From: Bacteroidales bacterium
GTDB lineage: Bacteria > Bacteroidota > Bacteroidia > Bacteroidales > UBA932
Assembly (NCBI GenBank): GCA_024402095.1
Contig: JAKSJU010000010.1
Location: forward strand, 1-38,914
DNA: 38,914 nt
Direction: 5' to 3'
Shown here: positions 22,323 to 31,729 of the stretch, one piece after another
Layout: the number at the start of each line of letters is the position of its first letter
How positions within the stretch are numbered: the first letter of the stretch is position 1
Notes under the pieces: model-generated
Told to the model about the DNA's origin: nothing
The model's input: only the letters and a program-made list of their open reading frames with translations
The model's database searches: none
Translations under genes and position numbers: made by a program

Positions 22323-25300
22323 CTATTTTTTCTTTTTCTCTCGCGTTGCGAAAATACAGTAAATCGTAGGGATAAGAACCAGAGTAACCAGAGTAGAAAT
22401 TGAAAGACCCCAGCACACGGTCATACCGAGCGGCCTCCACATTTCAGCTCCCTCACCTGTTCCGACAGCCATAGGAAGCATACCGAGCACAGTGGTGAGA
22501 GTTGTCATAAGGATAGGGCGGAGTCGGCTGCGGGCGGCTGTCACTGAAGCAGTGATAGGGTCCATTCCTCTTTCCCGGCAGAGTATCGTATAGTCAATAA
22601 GTACGATACCGTTCTTTACGACAATACCGAGAAGGATAATGATACCGATCATACCCATCACTCCGAGCGCAGTACCGGAAGTCCACAATCCGAGGAACAC
22701 TCCGACAAATGCGAACGGCACTGAGAACATAATCACGAACGGAGCCATAAAGGACTCGAACTGTGAAGCCATAACCATATAGACAAGTATGATTATCAAT
22801 ATGATGAGGGTGATGAGATCACCGAACATCTCCTGCTGGTCCTCATAATCTCCCGCAATCACCGTATCAATGTTGTTCGGGATATCAGTCTGATCTATGA
22901 TGGTCTGAGTACTCTCAACCGCCTCACTCAAAGCGACACCCTTCGAAACTATGCCGGAAACGGTGATAAGTCTGTCACGGTCCTTTCTCTCGATTGTAGG
23001 AGGCACCTGTGTCTCAATCACCTTGCCGAGTTCCTTCATCTTGATCGGCTGTCCCATGGCGTTATAGATGACGATATTCTCTATGTCTTCGATACTGGTT
23101 CTATACTCAGGGGCATAGCGTACCCTGATGTTGTACTCATCTCCGTCTTCGCGGAAGAAAGATGAAACCACACCGCTCATCGCCGCACTGAATGCCGCTC
23201 CGGCAGTTGACGAATTCAATCCGTTGTATGCAAGCTTTGTACGGTCGAAATCAAGCTGATATTCCGGAGTATACTGGTCACGGCTGAGAAGGACCTGCGT
23301 GAATGAAGGATCCTGTAACATTCTTCCCTGAAGGGCATGGGCAACGGCATCCGTCTCTTCGAAACTGTATCCGTAAACCTCAACGTCAACTCTGGAAGCA
23401 CCACCCATCGACATTCCGCCGCCTTCTGTCACATTCGCTTTCCTGATTTCAGGATACTGGCGCAGAATCTCGCGGACCTGGTCGGCGATATCGGCGGAAG
23501 AACGCTTTCGGGTAGATGACGTACCGATATTAATGGTGATTGAAAGGACGTGGGTACCGTTGTTCTGCATGCTTGCAAAAGTATTGTCACTGTCCGCCTG
23601 TCCGAATGTATAGTTGAGAATCCTGACCTCCGGGACATTGTCAATGATATCGGCATAAATTCTTCCCGCCACTTCACTGGTAACTGCCTGGGCAGTACCC
23701 ATCGGCAGCTCGACACTGGCTGATATCTGATCCGAATCAGACTTAGGGAAGAACTCGGTCTTGAGCCTAGGTCCGATCAGTCCGACAACTGCAATGAATA
23801 TCGCCAATCCTCCGAATACCACGGTCTTGCGATGTGTGGTTGCCCAATGGATAAGATGTCCGTAGCCGTTTGAGACAGCTTCGAGAGCATTGTTTATCGG
23901 GGTAAAGAAAATCCTGTATATCTTTCCGTGCTTCTCGTTAGGATCAAGCCACCTTGAGCAGAGCATTGGCACAAGTGTCAATGCAGCCGTAGTGGATACT
24001 ATCATGATGATGCTGACTATCCAACCTAGCTGGCGGAACATGATGCCTGCCATTCCGTTGAGCATCGTAAGAGGGAGGAAAACGCAGAGCATCGTAAGTG
24101 TTGATGCAATGACTGAGATACCCACCTCGGATGTTGCGAGCACGGCGGCCTCTTTCGGTTTTTCTCCTCTTGACAGATGCGTCGAGACATTCTCAAGCAC
24201 GACTATGGCGTCATCCACAACCATTCCGATTGCAATGGACAGCGCTGACATAGAAATGATGTTCAGCGTGTTGCCTGTAGCGTACAGATATACCAGCGAT
24301 GCAAGAAGTGCAATAGGGATACTGAGCACAATGATGAATGTGGACTTCCAGTTGCCAAGGAACACAAACACCACAAGCATTACGACCAGGAAGGTGATGA
24401 GAATAGTCTCAAAAAGGGTCCTGATGGTATTCAGAATCTCGACGGAACCATCCCGGATGACGGTTATCTTGACGTCAGAAGGGAGATCGTCCTGTATCTC
24501 AGAGAGTTTCTTCTTCACATCCTTGATTACGTTCACAGTATTTGATCCGGTCTGCTTCTGGATAATGATTCTGGCAGAACGTTCTCCGTCAGTGTATGAC
24601 TCCTGTTCTCTCTCCTGGCTGCCGTCCTCAATACTTGCAACGTCACGCAGATAAATCGCTTTCCCGTTGGCCGAACCGAGAACTATTTCAAGAAGCTCGG
24701 TAGGATCCTGGAACTCCTTCTGCACCCTGAGGGTGTAGGTATCTGAACCTATGTCGATATTTCCCGAAGGGATATTTCTGTTCTCCGCGGAAATGATTGA
24801 AGCGATGCTGCTGACTGTAAGTCCGTAGGCCTGAAGCCTCGTAGGATCACAATACACTTTGATTTCACGCGTAGGGGCACCGCTGATTGATACGGTACCG
24901 ACACCGGACACTCTGGCGAGCGGTGTCGCAAGTTTGTCGTCAAGTATCTTGTCCAGTCCCGGAGCACTCTCCTTGGCGGTGGCCGACAGCATCATGATAG
25001 GCATATCGTCGGCGCTGAACTTGAAAATCACCGGAGTCGACACTCCGTCCGGAAGAATGGAATTGACCATATCCAGCTTGTCCCGGATGTTGTTGGTCGC
25101 TTCGTCGATATCCGTTCCGTATTCGAATTCGAGTGTAATGATACTGACGTTCTCCTTGGACCTGGAGGTAAGTTCCTTCAGGTTTTCAACGCCGTTGAGG
25201 GTGTTTTCCAGCACCTTTGTGAGGTTGGTCTCGATATCCGCAGCATTGGCCCCCTGGTATGAGGACATCACCATCACGGTATTGGCATCAATTTCCGGAA

Positions 25301-25409
25301 GCTGGGCAATACTGGTATTGATCAGGGAAAAGATACCGAACACCATGAACGCAATGAATACCAGCGCCGTGGTGACAGGATTGTTGACCGCTTTACGATA
25401 TATGCTCAT
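22323..25409 (-). CDS. RND efflux transporter, HAE1/AcrB family inner membrane subunit
   Basis: 1028 residues, usual for the family. The N-terminus MSIYRKAVNNPVTTALVFIA is followed by the first periplasmic porter domain; TM4 holds the proton-relay pair in IGMVVDDAIVVLEN (Asp399, Asp400). The second half repeats the layout, with MVMASQFESFMAPFVIM, LLGIVVKNGIVLIDY and PMAVGTGEGAEMWRPLGM. It pumps substrates such as drugs, detergents or bile salts from periplasm to exterior. It follows the membrane fusion protein gene by 1 base. Substrate cannot be predicted. Confidence 0.96.
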   Translation of the reverse strand: MSIYRKAVNNPVTTALVFIAFMVFGIFSLINTSIAQLPEIDANTVMVMSSYQGANAADIETNLTKVLENTLNGVENLKELTSRSKENVSIITLEFEYGTDIDEATNNIRDKLDMVNSILPDGVSTPVIFKFSADDMPIMMLSATAKESAPGLDKILDDKLATPLARVSGVGTVSISGAPTREIKVYCDPTRLQAYGLTVSSIASIISAENRNIPSGNIDIGSDTYTLRVQKEFQDPTELLEIVLGSANGKAIYLRDVASIEDGSQEREQESYTDGERSARIIIQKQTGSNTVNVIKDVKKKLSEIQDDLPSDVKITVIRDGSVEILNTIRTLFETILITFLVVMLVVFVFLGNWKSTFIIVLSIPIALLASLVYLYATGNTLNIISMSALSIAIGMVVDDAIVVLENVSTHLSRGEKPKEAAVLATSEVGISVIASTLTMLCVFLPLTMLNGMAGIMFRQLGWIVSIIMIVSTTAALTLVPMLCSRWLDPNEKHGKIYRIFFTPINNALEAVSNGYGHLIHWATTHRKTVVFGGLAIFIAVVGLIGPRLKTEFFPKSDSDQISASVELPMGTAQAVTSEVAGRIYADIIDNVPEVRILNYTFGQADSDNTFASMQNNGTHVLSITINIGTSSTRKRSSADIADQVREILRQYPEIRKANVTEGGGMSMGGASRVDVEVYGYSFEETDAVAHALQGRMLQDPSFTQVLLSRDQYTPEYQLDFDRTKLAYNGLNSSTAGAAFSAAMSGVVSSFFREDGDEYNIRVRYAPEYRTSIEDIENIVIYNAMGQPIKMKELGKVIETQVPPTIERKDRDRLITVSGIVSKGVALSEAVESTQTIIDQTDIPNNIDTVIAGDYEDQQEMFGDLITLIILIIILVYMVMASQFESFMAPFVIMFSVPFAFVGVFLGLWTSGTALGVMGMIGIIILLGIVVKNGIVLIDYTILCRERGMDPITASVTAARSRLRPILMTTLTTVLGMLPMAVGTGEGAEMWRPLGMTVCWGLSISTLVTLVLIPTIYCIFATREKKKK

Positions 25410-25410
25410 C

Positions 25411-26439
25411 TTATCTTACCTCCACTTTTAGACCGTCACGAAGAGTACTCTGTCCCTTCACAATCACCTTCTCGCCTTCGGAAAGGCCTTCCAGCACTTC
25501 ATATTTGGAGTCAAAGTGACGTCCGAGCTTGACAAATCTCTGAACTGCGGTGTCACCTTCTCCAAGTACGAATACGATACGCTGGCCGGAGCCCTGCTGC
25601 TTCTGTACTGCAGAATCAGGAATGACGATGCTGCTGTTCTTGCCGAAAGTAAGCCTTGCCTTCGCATACATTCCCGGACGGAGTGTCCTGTAGGAATTCT
25701 GAACGTGGATCTCCACATTCACAGTGTGGGAAGCGGCGTCTATGGTAGGATAGATTCTCTCTACCCTTCCGGAAAATGTCGCATCCGGAATTGCGTCAGT
25801 AGTGATCGATACGGGATCACCTCTCTTGACTTTGGTATAATCGCTTTCTGAAATAGCCACATACAGTTTGACCGGAGTGATCTGCTGGACGGTGAATATC
25901 GGCTGGGCCATAGCATACATATCCCCGCGGTCATAGTTGCGCGCGGTAACCACTCCGCTGATAGGAGAACGGAGTATAGTGTTCTCCTCAAGGTTGAGAT
26001 ATGTACTGCGGCTGACCTTGCAGGCAAGCTCCATAGCCTCAAAATCCGACTGGGACACGCCGCCCTGCTCGAAAAGACTCTTCATCCTGTCGAACTCGGA
26101 AGAGTCATTGACATACTTCAGACGGGCCTGGTCCAACTGTACTCTGTCCATTTCAGCAAGTACCTGACCGGCTGATACGAAATCTCCAACCTCGACGAAA
26201 ATCTTCTGTATACGGTTTCCGCTCTGAGGCACGATATTGTTGGTGGCATAAGCCTGGACCGTGGTTGAATAAGTCTCATACTGCTCCACTTCCTGCACCG
26301 GAGCCGGCATTACCCTGACAATCGGAGCGGCCTTGACCACTGTCGGTTCTGATGGTGACTGTGTCTTCTTTTCACTATTGTTGCCGCAGCCCGCCATCAC
26401 TACTGCCGCTGCAAGCAAATACACTACTTTTCTATTCAT
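25411..26439 (-). CDS. RND efflux periplasmic adaptor (membrane fusion protein), lipoprotein
   Basis: 342 residues from MNRKVVYLLAAAVVMAGC, a lipobox with Cys17; the 34-residue upstream extension to 26541 was rejected because it lies inside the TolC gene and disrupts the signal. The adaptor fold is visible: barrel-sandwich/lipoyl halves (IVPQSGNRIQKIFVEVGDFVSAGQVLAEMD and NTILRSPISGVVTARNYDRGD), a coiled-coil hairpin between them, then the beta-barrel (VKLYVAISESDYTKVKRGD, GMYAKARLTF). It connects the RND pump with TolC. It overlaps the TolC gene by 8 bases. Confidence 0.95.
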   Translation of the reverse strand: MNRKVVYLLAAAVVMAGCGNNSEKKTQSPSEPTVVKAAPIVRVMPAPVQEVEQYETYSTTVQAYATNNIVPQSGNRIQKIFVEVGDFVSAGQVLAEMDRVQLDQARLKYVNDSSEFDRMKSLFEQGGVSQSDFEAMELACKVSRSTYLNLEENTILRSPISGVVTARNYDRGDMYAMAQPIFTVQQITPVKLYVAISESDYTKVKRGDPVSITTDAIPDATFSGRVERIYPTIDAASHTVNVEIHVQNSYRTLRPGMYAKARLTFGKNSSIVIPDSAVQKQQGSGQRIVFVLGEGDTAVQRFVKLGRHFDSKYEVLEGLSEGEKVIVKGQSTLRDGLKVEVR

Positions 26440-27820
26440 TTGTCTCTTGATTAAAATCATTACCCAATGTCTGTTCCAATCCTGCTTTCGCAACGATGAA
26501 AGAATATATAGCCTGAGATACGGACAGCTGAGCCTGCTCAAGCGCCAGCAGCGCGTCGTTCAAATCCGTGAGCGTGCTTTTTCCGACCTCATAGGAACTC
26601 TTTGCGATATCGTATGCCTTACGTGCAGTTTCCTCTGCAATCTGCGCGGCATTGTAATTCTGCATCGACGTCTCCATGACATTCAGATACTGACGTATGG
26701 CTATCCTCAACTGACGCTCTGCCTCGCTCCTCTGCATTTCAAGCTCTCCGTACTGCACTTTTGCCTGCCTGACCTGATTGAGCCTTTTGCCTCCCGAGAA
26801 GATAGGTATGGAGAGGCTGAGGCCGACGGCTGAATACGGTGACCACTTGTATTCGCTGAACTTGAAATCATTTGTCATGGCGTTCAGCGAATATGAGAAA
26901 CTTACTGCCAGACTAGGAAGATAAGCTTCCTGCTGCAACTTTATCGTATTCGCCAGTTCCTCTGCCTGAATGGCAAGCTGGCGGAGCGAAGAATTCCGCT
27001 CGAGAGACGGATTGTCATTGCTGTGGATATCATAGAACATTGTCTCCGAGTAATCCTGGAGGGAACCTGTGACGTCGATATTCATATCAAGGTCGACACC
27101 CATCACGGCCTTGAGCTGCCACAAAGCAAGAACAATCGAGCTCTCTGCGTCATACACACTCGGTATCGCATTCTGAAGCGTCGATTTCGCTCTTGTCAAG
27201 TCAAGTTCCGAAGCCTTCTTGGCGTTGAAACGCTGCTCTGTCCTGTTGTAGTTGGCCAATGCGCTTTCATATACCTCCTTGAAGACATTGAATGACTCTT
27301 TGGCAAGAAGGACGGCGTAATACGCGTTCTTGACCTGAGTTACCATCTCAAGACGAGAACCGCGAGCCTTCTCGACTGACAATTCGACATCCTGTGCGGA
27401 TATCTTGAGACTCCTCCACAACTGAGCATTGACAAGCGGCATAGCAGCCGTCAATCCTGTTGACCAGGTATTCCATCGGCCGACCTCAATCCCGCCACCG
27501 GGTGTTATTCCACCCGCGCCACCACCGGACTCGTCGGAACCGCCGCCCATGCCCGGCATATCGAAGTCCATATACATTACCTGTTTCTTGATGGTCCTCT
27601 GATAAGAAGCCGATCCATCAATCTGAGGGAACAGGGAGGCATACGCTCCTTTCTTTGCATACCCTGCCCTTTCAATCTCCTTGTCTGCCACTTTGACAGA
27701 CACGTTTTCACTCAAGGCGATGCGCAATGCATCCTCCAGTGTAATAACTGTAGGCGCTTCCACGCTGTCAACTGCCTGAGGAGCGGCCACGATGGCCGCC
27801 ATTGTCAAAATCTCTATCAT
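26432..27820 (-). CDS. TolC family outer membrane efflux protein
   Basis: 462 residues with two repeats of the OEP coiled-coil/barrel pattern: ITLEDALRIALSENVSVKVADKEIERAGYAKKGAYASLFPQIDGSASY in the first and AYLPSLAVSFSYSLN with YDIAKSSYEVGKSTLTDLNDALLALEQAQLSVSQAIYSFIVAKAGLEQTLG in the second. A Gly-rich loop (PGMGGGSDESGGGAGG, about 89-104) lies in the first barrel section, as is common in Bacteroidota. The N-terminus is a short hydrophobic stretch acting as signal. It is the first gene of the tripartite pump and starts 30 bases after lgt; no consensus promoter box was seen in that gap. Confidence 0.93.
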   Translation of the reverse strand: MIEILTMAAIVAAPQAVDSVEAPTVITLEDALRIALSENVSVKVADKEIERAGYAKKGAYASLFPQIDGSASYQRTIKKQVMYMDFDMPGMGGGSDESGGGAGGITPGGGIEVGRWNTWSTGLTAAMPLVNAQLWRSLKISAQDVELSVEKARGSRLEMVTQVKNAYYAVLLAKESFNVFKEVYESALANYNRTEQRFNAKKASELDLTRAKSTLQNAIPSVYDAESSIVLALWQLKAVMGVDLDMNIDVTGSLQDYSETMFYDIHSNDNPSLERNSSLRQLAIQAEELANTIKLQQEAYLPSLAVSFSYSLNAMTNDFKFSEYKWSPYSAVGLSLSIPIFSGGKRLNQVRQAKVQYGELEMQRSEAERQLRIAIRQYLNVMETSMQNYNAAQIAEETARKAYDIAKSSYEVGKSTLTDLNDALLALEQAQLSVSQAIYSFIVAKAGLEQTLGNDFNQETNE

Positions 27821-27850
27821 AACACTACACTAACCTGCAAAATCCATTCC

Positions 27851-28678
27851 TTACGCCGCCGATGCCTTTTCTTTCTTCCAATAGCTGTATATGAGTATTC
27901 CAATACCCGCCGCTATGAAAGGAAGGGAAAGCAGCTGGCCCATGTTGAGAACCATGTCCTCTTCAAAACCCACCTGCGGCTCTTTGATAAACTCTATCAG
28001 AAACCTCATCCCGAAACATCCTATGAGGAAAAGTCCGAAGAAAAAGCCCCTGTATGTCTTCTGAAGTCTGTTTTTATAAATACCGACCATAACCAGGCCC
28101 AGAACAAGGTATGAAACCGCTTCATACAACTGGGTCGGATGCTTGGGCTCCGTTTCGCCCCTGAGATCGAATATGAAGCCCCAAGGGAGAGCCGTGACAT
28201 CCCCGTAGATCTCAGAATTGAAAAGGTTTCCAAGCCTGATGAAGCATGCTGCAAATGCCACTGCTATGCACAGGTGGTCCATAATCCAAAGGAAATCGAA
28301 ACCGTTCTTCTTTCCGAAATGGCGTGAAAACCATATCATTCCAAGAACCAGAGCTATCGCGCCTCCGTGACTTGCAAGACCGCCTTTCCATGGTTGGAAT
28401 ATGTCCAGAAACCCCTGCCAGGAGCCGAGATAATAGTCAGGCTCATAGAAAAGACAGTGTCCGAGACGCGATCCCACGATAGTGGCGATCAGGAGAGTGT
28501 ACAGGAGCGGGTCCAGCAGTTTCTCCGGTATCCCCTCACGACGGAAGAACCAACGGAAGATGTACCATCCCAGAATGAATCCGCTGACAAACAGCAGCGA
28601 ATACCATCTGATCCCGAGGCTTCCGATGTGGAACAGCACAGGATTCACACTCCAATGAACAAATAGCAAGTCAAACAT
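27851..28678 (-). CDS. lgt: Prolipoprotein diacylglyceryl transferase
   Basis: Inner-membrane enzyme that attaches diacylglycerol from phosphatidylglycerol to the lipobox Cys of prolipoproteins, such as the several lipoproteins in this window. 275 residues with about seven hydrophobic segments. Family motifs are FRREGIP, the essential His104 in GGLASHGGAIAL, and FIRLGNLFNSEIYG (Arg148, Glu156), then HPTQLYEA and GMRFLIEFIKEPQ. It follows the HAD phosphatase gene by 12 bases. Confidence 0.96.
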   Translation of the reverse strand: MFDLLFVHWSVNPVLFHIGSLGIRWYSLLFVSGFILGWYIFRWFFRREGIPEKLLDPLLYTLLIATIVGSRLGHCLFYEPDYYLGSWQGFLDIFQPWKGGLASHGGAIALVLGMIWFSRHFGKKNGFDFLWIMDHLCIAVAFAACFIRLGNLFNSEIYGDVTALPWGFIFDLRGETEPKHPTQLYEAVSYLVLGLVMVGIYKNRLQKTYRGFFFGLFLIGCFGMRFLIEFIKEPQVGFEEDMVLNMGQLLSLPFIAAGIGILIYSYWKKEKASAA

Positions 28679-28690
28679 TGTATCGTAAGT

Positions 28691-29506
28691 TTATCTAACA
28701 CTTTCAAGCAATTCTCCGAATTCCGCCAGATCCCTGCAGATGAGGTCAGGCTTGATTCCGGATTCGCGGGCAGCATCCGATGTTGTCTCACCGCTCAGCA
28801 CAAGCACGCTGAGGGCTCCCGCATTCAGGCCTGTGGCAATGTCGGTGTACATCCTGTCACCGACCAGAGCCATCTGTGTGGCATCCAATCCATTGTCCGA
28901 GGCAATGGCATAAAGTATCTGCGGATCCGGTTTCCCTAAAGTGATGTCCGGTTTCCTGCCGGTGGCAGACTCCAGACAAGCACAGATCGAGCCGCAGTCC
29001 ACAAGCACGGTGGGCTTGTCCGTAGGGCAGACCCTGTCAGGGTTGGTCGCAATATATGGCAGACCCTTTGATATCCACCAGGCTGTCTTGCAAAGCCTGT
29101 CATACTGAAGGGTCATATCGAAAGCCACAACCACTGCCTCAGGCGTCTCAAAGTCCTGGATATATCCGGCGGCCTCAAAGTCCGAGACCATGCTCGGGGT
29201 ACCGAGGATGCAGAGTCTCCGCACTGAAGGAAGCTGTCTGCCGATATATGAAATCGTAGCCTCGATTGTGGTGTACATCTGGTTTTTCCCTGCGGGAATC
29301 CCCATTCTTTGAAGTTTTCCAATGTAGTCCTCCCTGCTTCTGGACGGGTTGTTAGTCAGATAGGAATAGCCTATCCCCATCCTCTCCAGACTGTGCAGAA
29401 ACGGTACGGTATATGGGAAAAGCGTGTCGCTCAAGTATATGGTTCCGTCCATATCAAGAGCGACATGCTTAATCTGTAGAAGCCTTTTTCTTAAGTCTTC
29501 AGTCAT
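28691..29506 (-). CDS. HAD-IIA family phosphatase (NagD/PGP-like)
   Basis: 271 residues. HAD motif I is DMDGTIYLSDTLFP (nucleophile and acid Asp pair), motif II YLTNNPSRSREDY, motif III Lys in LGKPDPQILYAI and motif IV VGDRMYTDIATGLNAG. The type IIA cap domain lies between II and III. Related enzymes dephosphorylate p-nitrophenyl phosphate, UMP, glycerol phosphate or phosphoglycolate. The 1-base overlap with the pgk stop suggests a role near glycolysis, for example removing a toxic side product, which is an inference. Confidence 0.9.
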   Translation of the reverse strand: MTEDLRKRLLQIKHVALDMDGTIYLSDTLFPYTVPFLHSLERMGIGYSYLTNNPSRSREDYIGKLQRMGIPAGKNQMYTTIEATISYIGRQLPSVRRLCILGTPSMVSDFEAAGYIQDFETPEAVVVAFDMTLQYDRLCKTAWWISKGLPYIATNPDRVCPTDKPTVLVDCGSICACLESATGRKPDITLGKPDPQILYAIASDNGLDATQMALVGDRMYTDIATGLNAGALSVLVLSGETTSDAARESGIKPDLICRDLAEFGELLESVR

Positions 29507-30759
29507 TATTCGCGAACAGCGGCTATGCCTGGAAGATCCTTTCCTTCAAGGGCCTCGAGCATTGCACCGCCACCTGTTGAAACATAACTAACCTTATCAG
29601 AATAGCCCATACGGGTAACTGCCGCTACACTGTCGCCGCCTCCGACGAGGGTATAAGCACCCTTCTTGGTTGCTTCTGCAAGAGCCTCTGCAATCTGAAG
29701 CGTACCTTTCTCGAAGGTTGAAAGCTCAAACACTCCTACCGGGCCGTTCCAGAGGACGGTCTTTGAATCAAGGATGACCTTCTTCCAAACCTCTATAGAA
29801 TCAGGACCGGCGTCCATTCCTTCCCAACCGTCAGGGATGTCGTTTGTAGGAACAAGCTTTGTGTTGGCTTCGTTTGAGAAATCGTCTGCCACGAGTGTCT
29901 GGGTAGAGAGCCAGATCTTAACTCCCTTCTGTGCTGCTTTCTCAAGGATTTCATTTGCCTGAGGGATAAGGTCGTCCTCGTGAAGGGAATTACCGATCTT
30001 TCCGCCCTGAGCCTTGATGAAGGTATAACCCATACCGCCGCCGATGATGAGGTTGTCGACTTTCTCGAGCATATTCTCAAGCACTGCAAGCTTTGAAGAG
30101 ACCTTTGAACCGCCGATGACGGCCGTGAAAGGATGCTGTGCATTCTTCAAAACGTTATCGATAGCCTTGATCTCACCTTCCATAAGATAGCCGAACATCT
30201 TGTCATTCGGGAAGTACTTTGCGATAAGGGCTGTAGAAGCGTGTGCTCTGTGCGCAGTACCGAAAGCATCATTGATATAGCAGTCAGCGTATGAAGCAAG
30301 ATGCTTCACGAATTCTTTCTGGCTTTCCTTTACGGCAGCCTTGGCAGCCTTCTTCTCATCGTCTGTTGCATCCTCTGCGAGCCCGCGAGGTTTTCCTTCC
30401 TCTTCTGCGTAGTAACGGAGGTTCTCAAGCATGAGGGCCTCGCCCGGCTTGAGCGCCGCTGCCTGGGCATCAGCCTTCTGGCAGTCGTCAGCGAACTGAA
30501 CAGGAACTCCGAGCTTCTCGGAAACGTGATCGACAATGTGCTTCAGAGAGAACTTTGCATCAACTCCCTTTGGACGTCCGAGGTGAGACATGATGATAAG
30601 TGAGCCGCCTCCGGCGAGGACCTTTTTGAGTGTAGGGATAGCCGCACGGATACGTGTGTCATCTGTAATTACGAAATTCTCATCTAGAGGAACGTTGAAA
30701 TCCACTCTGACAATGGCTTTCTTGCCACGAAAATCATAAGAGTCAATGTGCTGTTGCAT
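29506..30759 (-). CDS. pgk: Phosphoglycerate kinase
   Basis: Glycolytic enzyme that transfers phosphate from 1,3-bisphosphoglycerate to ADP. 417 residues. Visible segments are [28 protein letters not shown] (substrate Arg/Asp site), [83 protein letters not shown] and [12 protein letters not shown] near the nucleotide site. It is the first gene of the leftward train, behind a consensus -7 box. Confidence 0.98.
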   Translation of the reverse strand: MQQHIDSYDFRGKKAIVRVDFNVPLDENFVITDDTRIRAAIPTLKKVLAGGGSLIIMSHLGRPKGVDAKFSLKHIVDHVSEKLGVPVQFADDCQKADAQAAALKPGEALMLENLRYYAEEEGKPRGLAEDATDDEKKAAKAAVKESQKEFVKHLASYADCYINDAFGTAHRAHASTALIAKYFPNDKMFGYLMEGEIKAIDNVLKNAQHPFTAVIGGSKVSSKLAVLENMLEKVDNLIIGGGMGYTFIKAQGGKIGNSLHEDDLIPQANEILEKAAQKGVKIWLSTQTLVADDFSNEANTKLVPTNDIPDGWEGMDAGPDSIEVWKKVILDSKTVLWNGPVGVFELSTFEKGTLQIAEALAEATKKGAYTLVGGGDSVAAVTRMGYSDKVSYVSTGGGAMLEALEGKDLPGIAAVRE

Positions 30760-30790
30760 AGTATAATTGTTTGTTGTGTTTTCAATCTTA

Positions 30791-30798
30791 CAAATTTA
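30791..30798 (-). promoter_or_regulatory. -7 box for pgk
   Basis: Minus-strand TAAATTTG matches TAnnTTTG, 31 bases upstream of the pgk ATG. It lies back-to-back with the methyltransferase promoter only 22 bases away. Confidence 0.6.
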
Positions 30799-30820
30799 GT
30801 AATTTTCTCTCTATTATCCC

Positions 30821-30828
30821 TATCTTTG
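30821..30828 (+). promoter_or_regulatory. -7 box for the SAM methyltransferase gene
   Basis: TATCTTTG, exact consensus, ends 7 bases before the ATG at 30836, so the mRNA would have almost no leader. Confidence 0.65.
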
Positions 30829-30835
30829 CAACGTT

Positions 30836-31729
30836 ATGGTTGAATATCCTTCATCAAACTGGAAAGATTACGAACTGCTTGACAGCGGTCGCGGTGAGAA
30901 ACTCGAGAGATTCGGCTCCTATGTACTTGCAAGGCCGGAGCCTAAAGCCCTGTGGGACAAGTCGATGACTGATGCCGAGTGGAACAGGATGTGCCACACG
31001 CGCTTCTCTCCCGGAGCCGGATTCGGCAAGGCCGGAAAGGAGGACAGCGGCACATGGAACAGGATGAAGAAAATGGACGACCAGTGGTATATCCATTATC
31101 CCGGCGGGCAGAAAGGTCTCAGTTTTGACCTGAGGCTCGGCCTGACTTCGTTCAAGCACGTCGGCGTTTTTCCGGAACAGGCTCCCAACTGGGAATTCAT
31201 TTACAGACAGACAAAAGAAAAGAAAGCCGCAAAAGTCCTCAATCTCTTTGCCTACACCGGAGCCGCATCTCTTGCCGCAAAGGCTGCTGGAGCGGAAGTC
31301 ACGCATCTGGATTCTGTCCGGCAGGTTGTCACCTGGGCCAGAGGGAATATGGAACGCAGCGGCATGGACGGCATTCACTGGATTGTTGAAGACGCAATGA
31401 AATTTGCCAGAAGGGAGGCCAGACGCGGCAACAGATACCAGGGGATAATCCTGGATCCTCCGGCATACGGCCACGGCCCTGACGGGGAAAAGTGGAAACT
31501 GGACGAGTGCCTTTTCGACATGCTTCGCAGCGTCTCTGAGATCCTGGAAAAGGAGAACAGTTTCATGGTGCTGAACCTTTACTCCAACGGATATTCCGCC
31601 GCTCTTGGCGAAACCATAGTCAGAGAGGCTTTCGGCCGCCCCGTTGAAATACAAAGCGGAGAGCTTGCACTGAATGACAAATTCGGCAAAGCCCTCCCGC
31701 TCAGTATATATGTCAGAATGTCTCTCTAG
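30836..31729 (+). CDS. Class I SAM-dependent methyltransferase (RlmI/RlmK-like catalytic domain)
   Basis: 297 residues. The SAM-binding motif I is VLNLFAYTGAASLAAKAAGAEVTHLDSV and the catalytic-type motif is IILDPPAYGHGP (about 202-213), typical of rRNA cytosine methyltransferases of the RlmI/PF10672 group. The N-terminal PUA domain of RlmI is absent. The substrate is probably 23S rRNA but this is unproven. The ATG lies 7 bases after a consensus -7 box. Its stop overlaps the convergent DUF2723 gene stop by 4 bases. Confidence 0.88.
   Translation: MVEYPSSNWKDYELLDSGRGEKLERFGSYVLARPEPKALWDKSMTDAEWNRMCHTRFSPGAGFGKAGKEDSGTWNRMKKMDDQWYIHYPGGQKGLSFDLRLGLTSFKHVGVFPEQAPNWEFIYRQTKEKKAAKVLNLFAYTGAASLAAKAAGAEVTHLDSVRQVVTWARGNMERSGMDGIHWIVEDAMKFARREARRGNRYQGIILDPPAYGHGPDGEKWKLDECLFDMLRSVSEILEKENSFMVLNLYSNGYSAALGETIVREAFGRPVEIQSGELALNDKFGKALPLSIYVRMSL

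Noticed and set aside
30854..31654. 266-codon minus-strand frame opposite the methyltransferase
   Set aside because: Shadow of a gene with clear SAM and DPPAYG motifs and its own promoter; the antisense product has no recognisable pattern.
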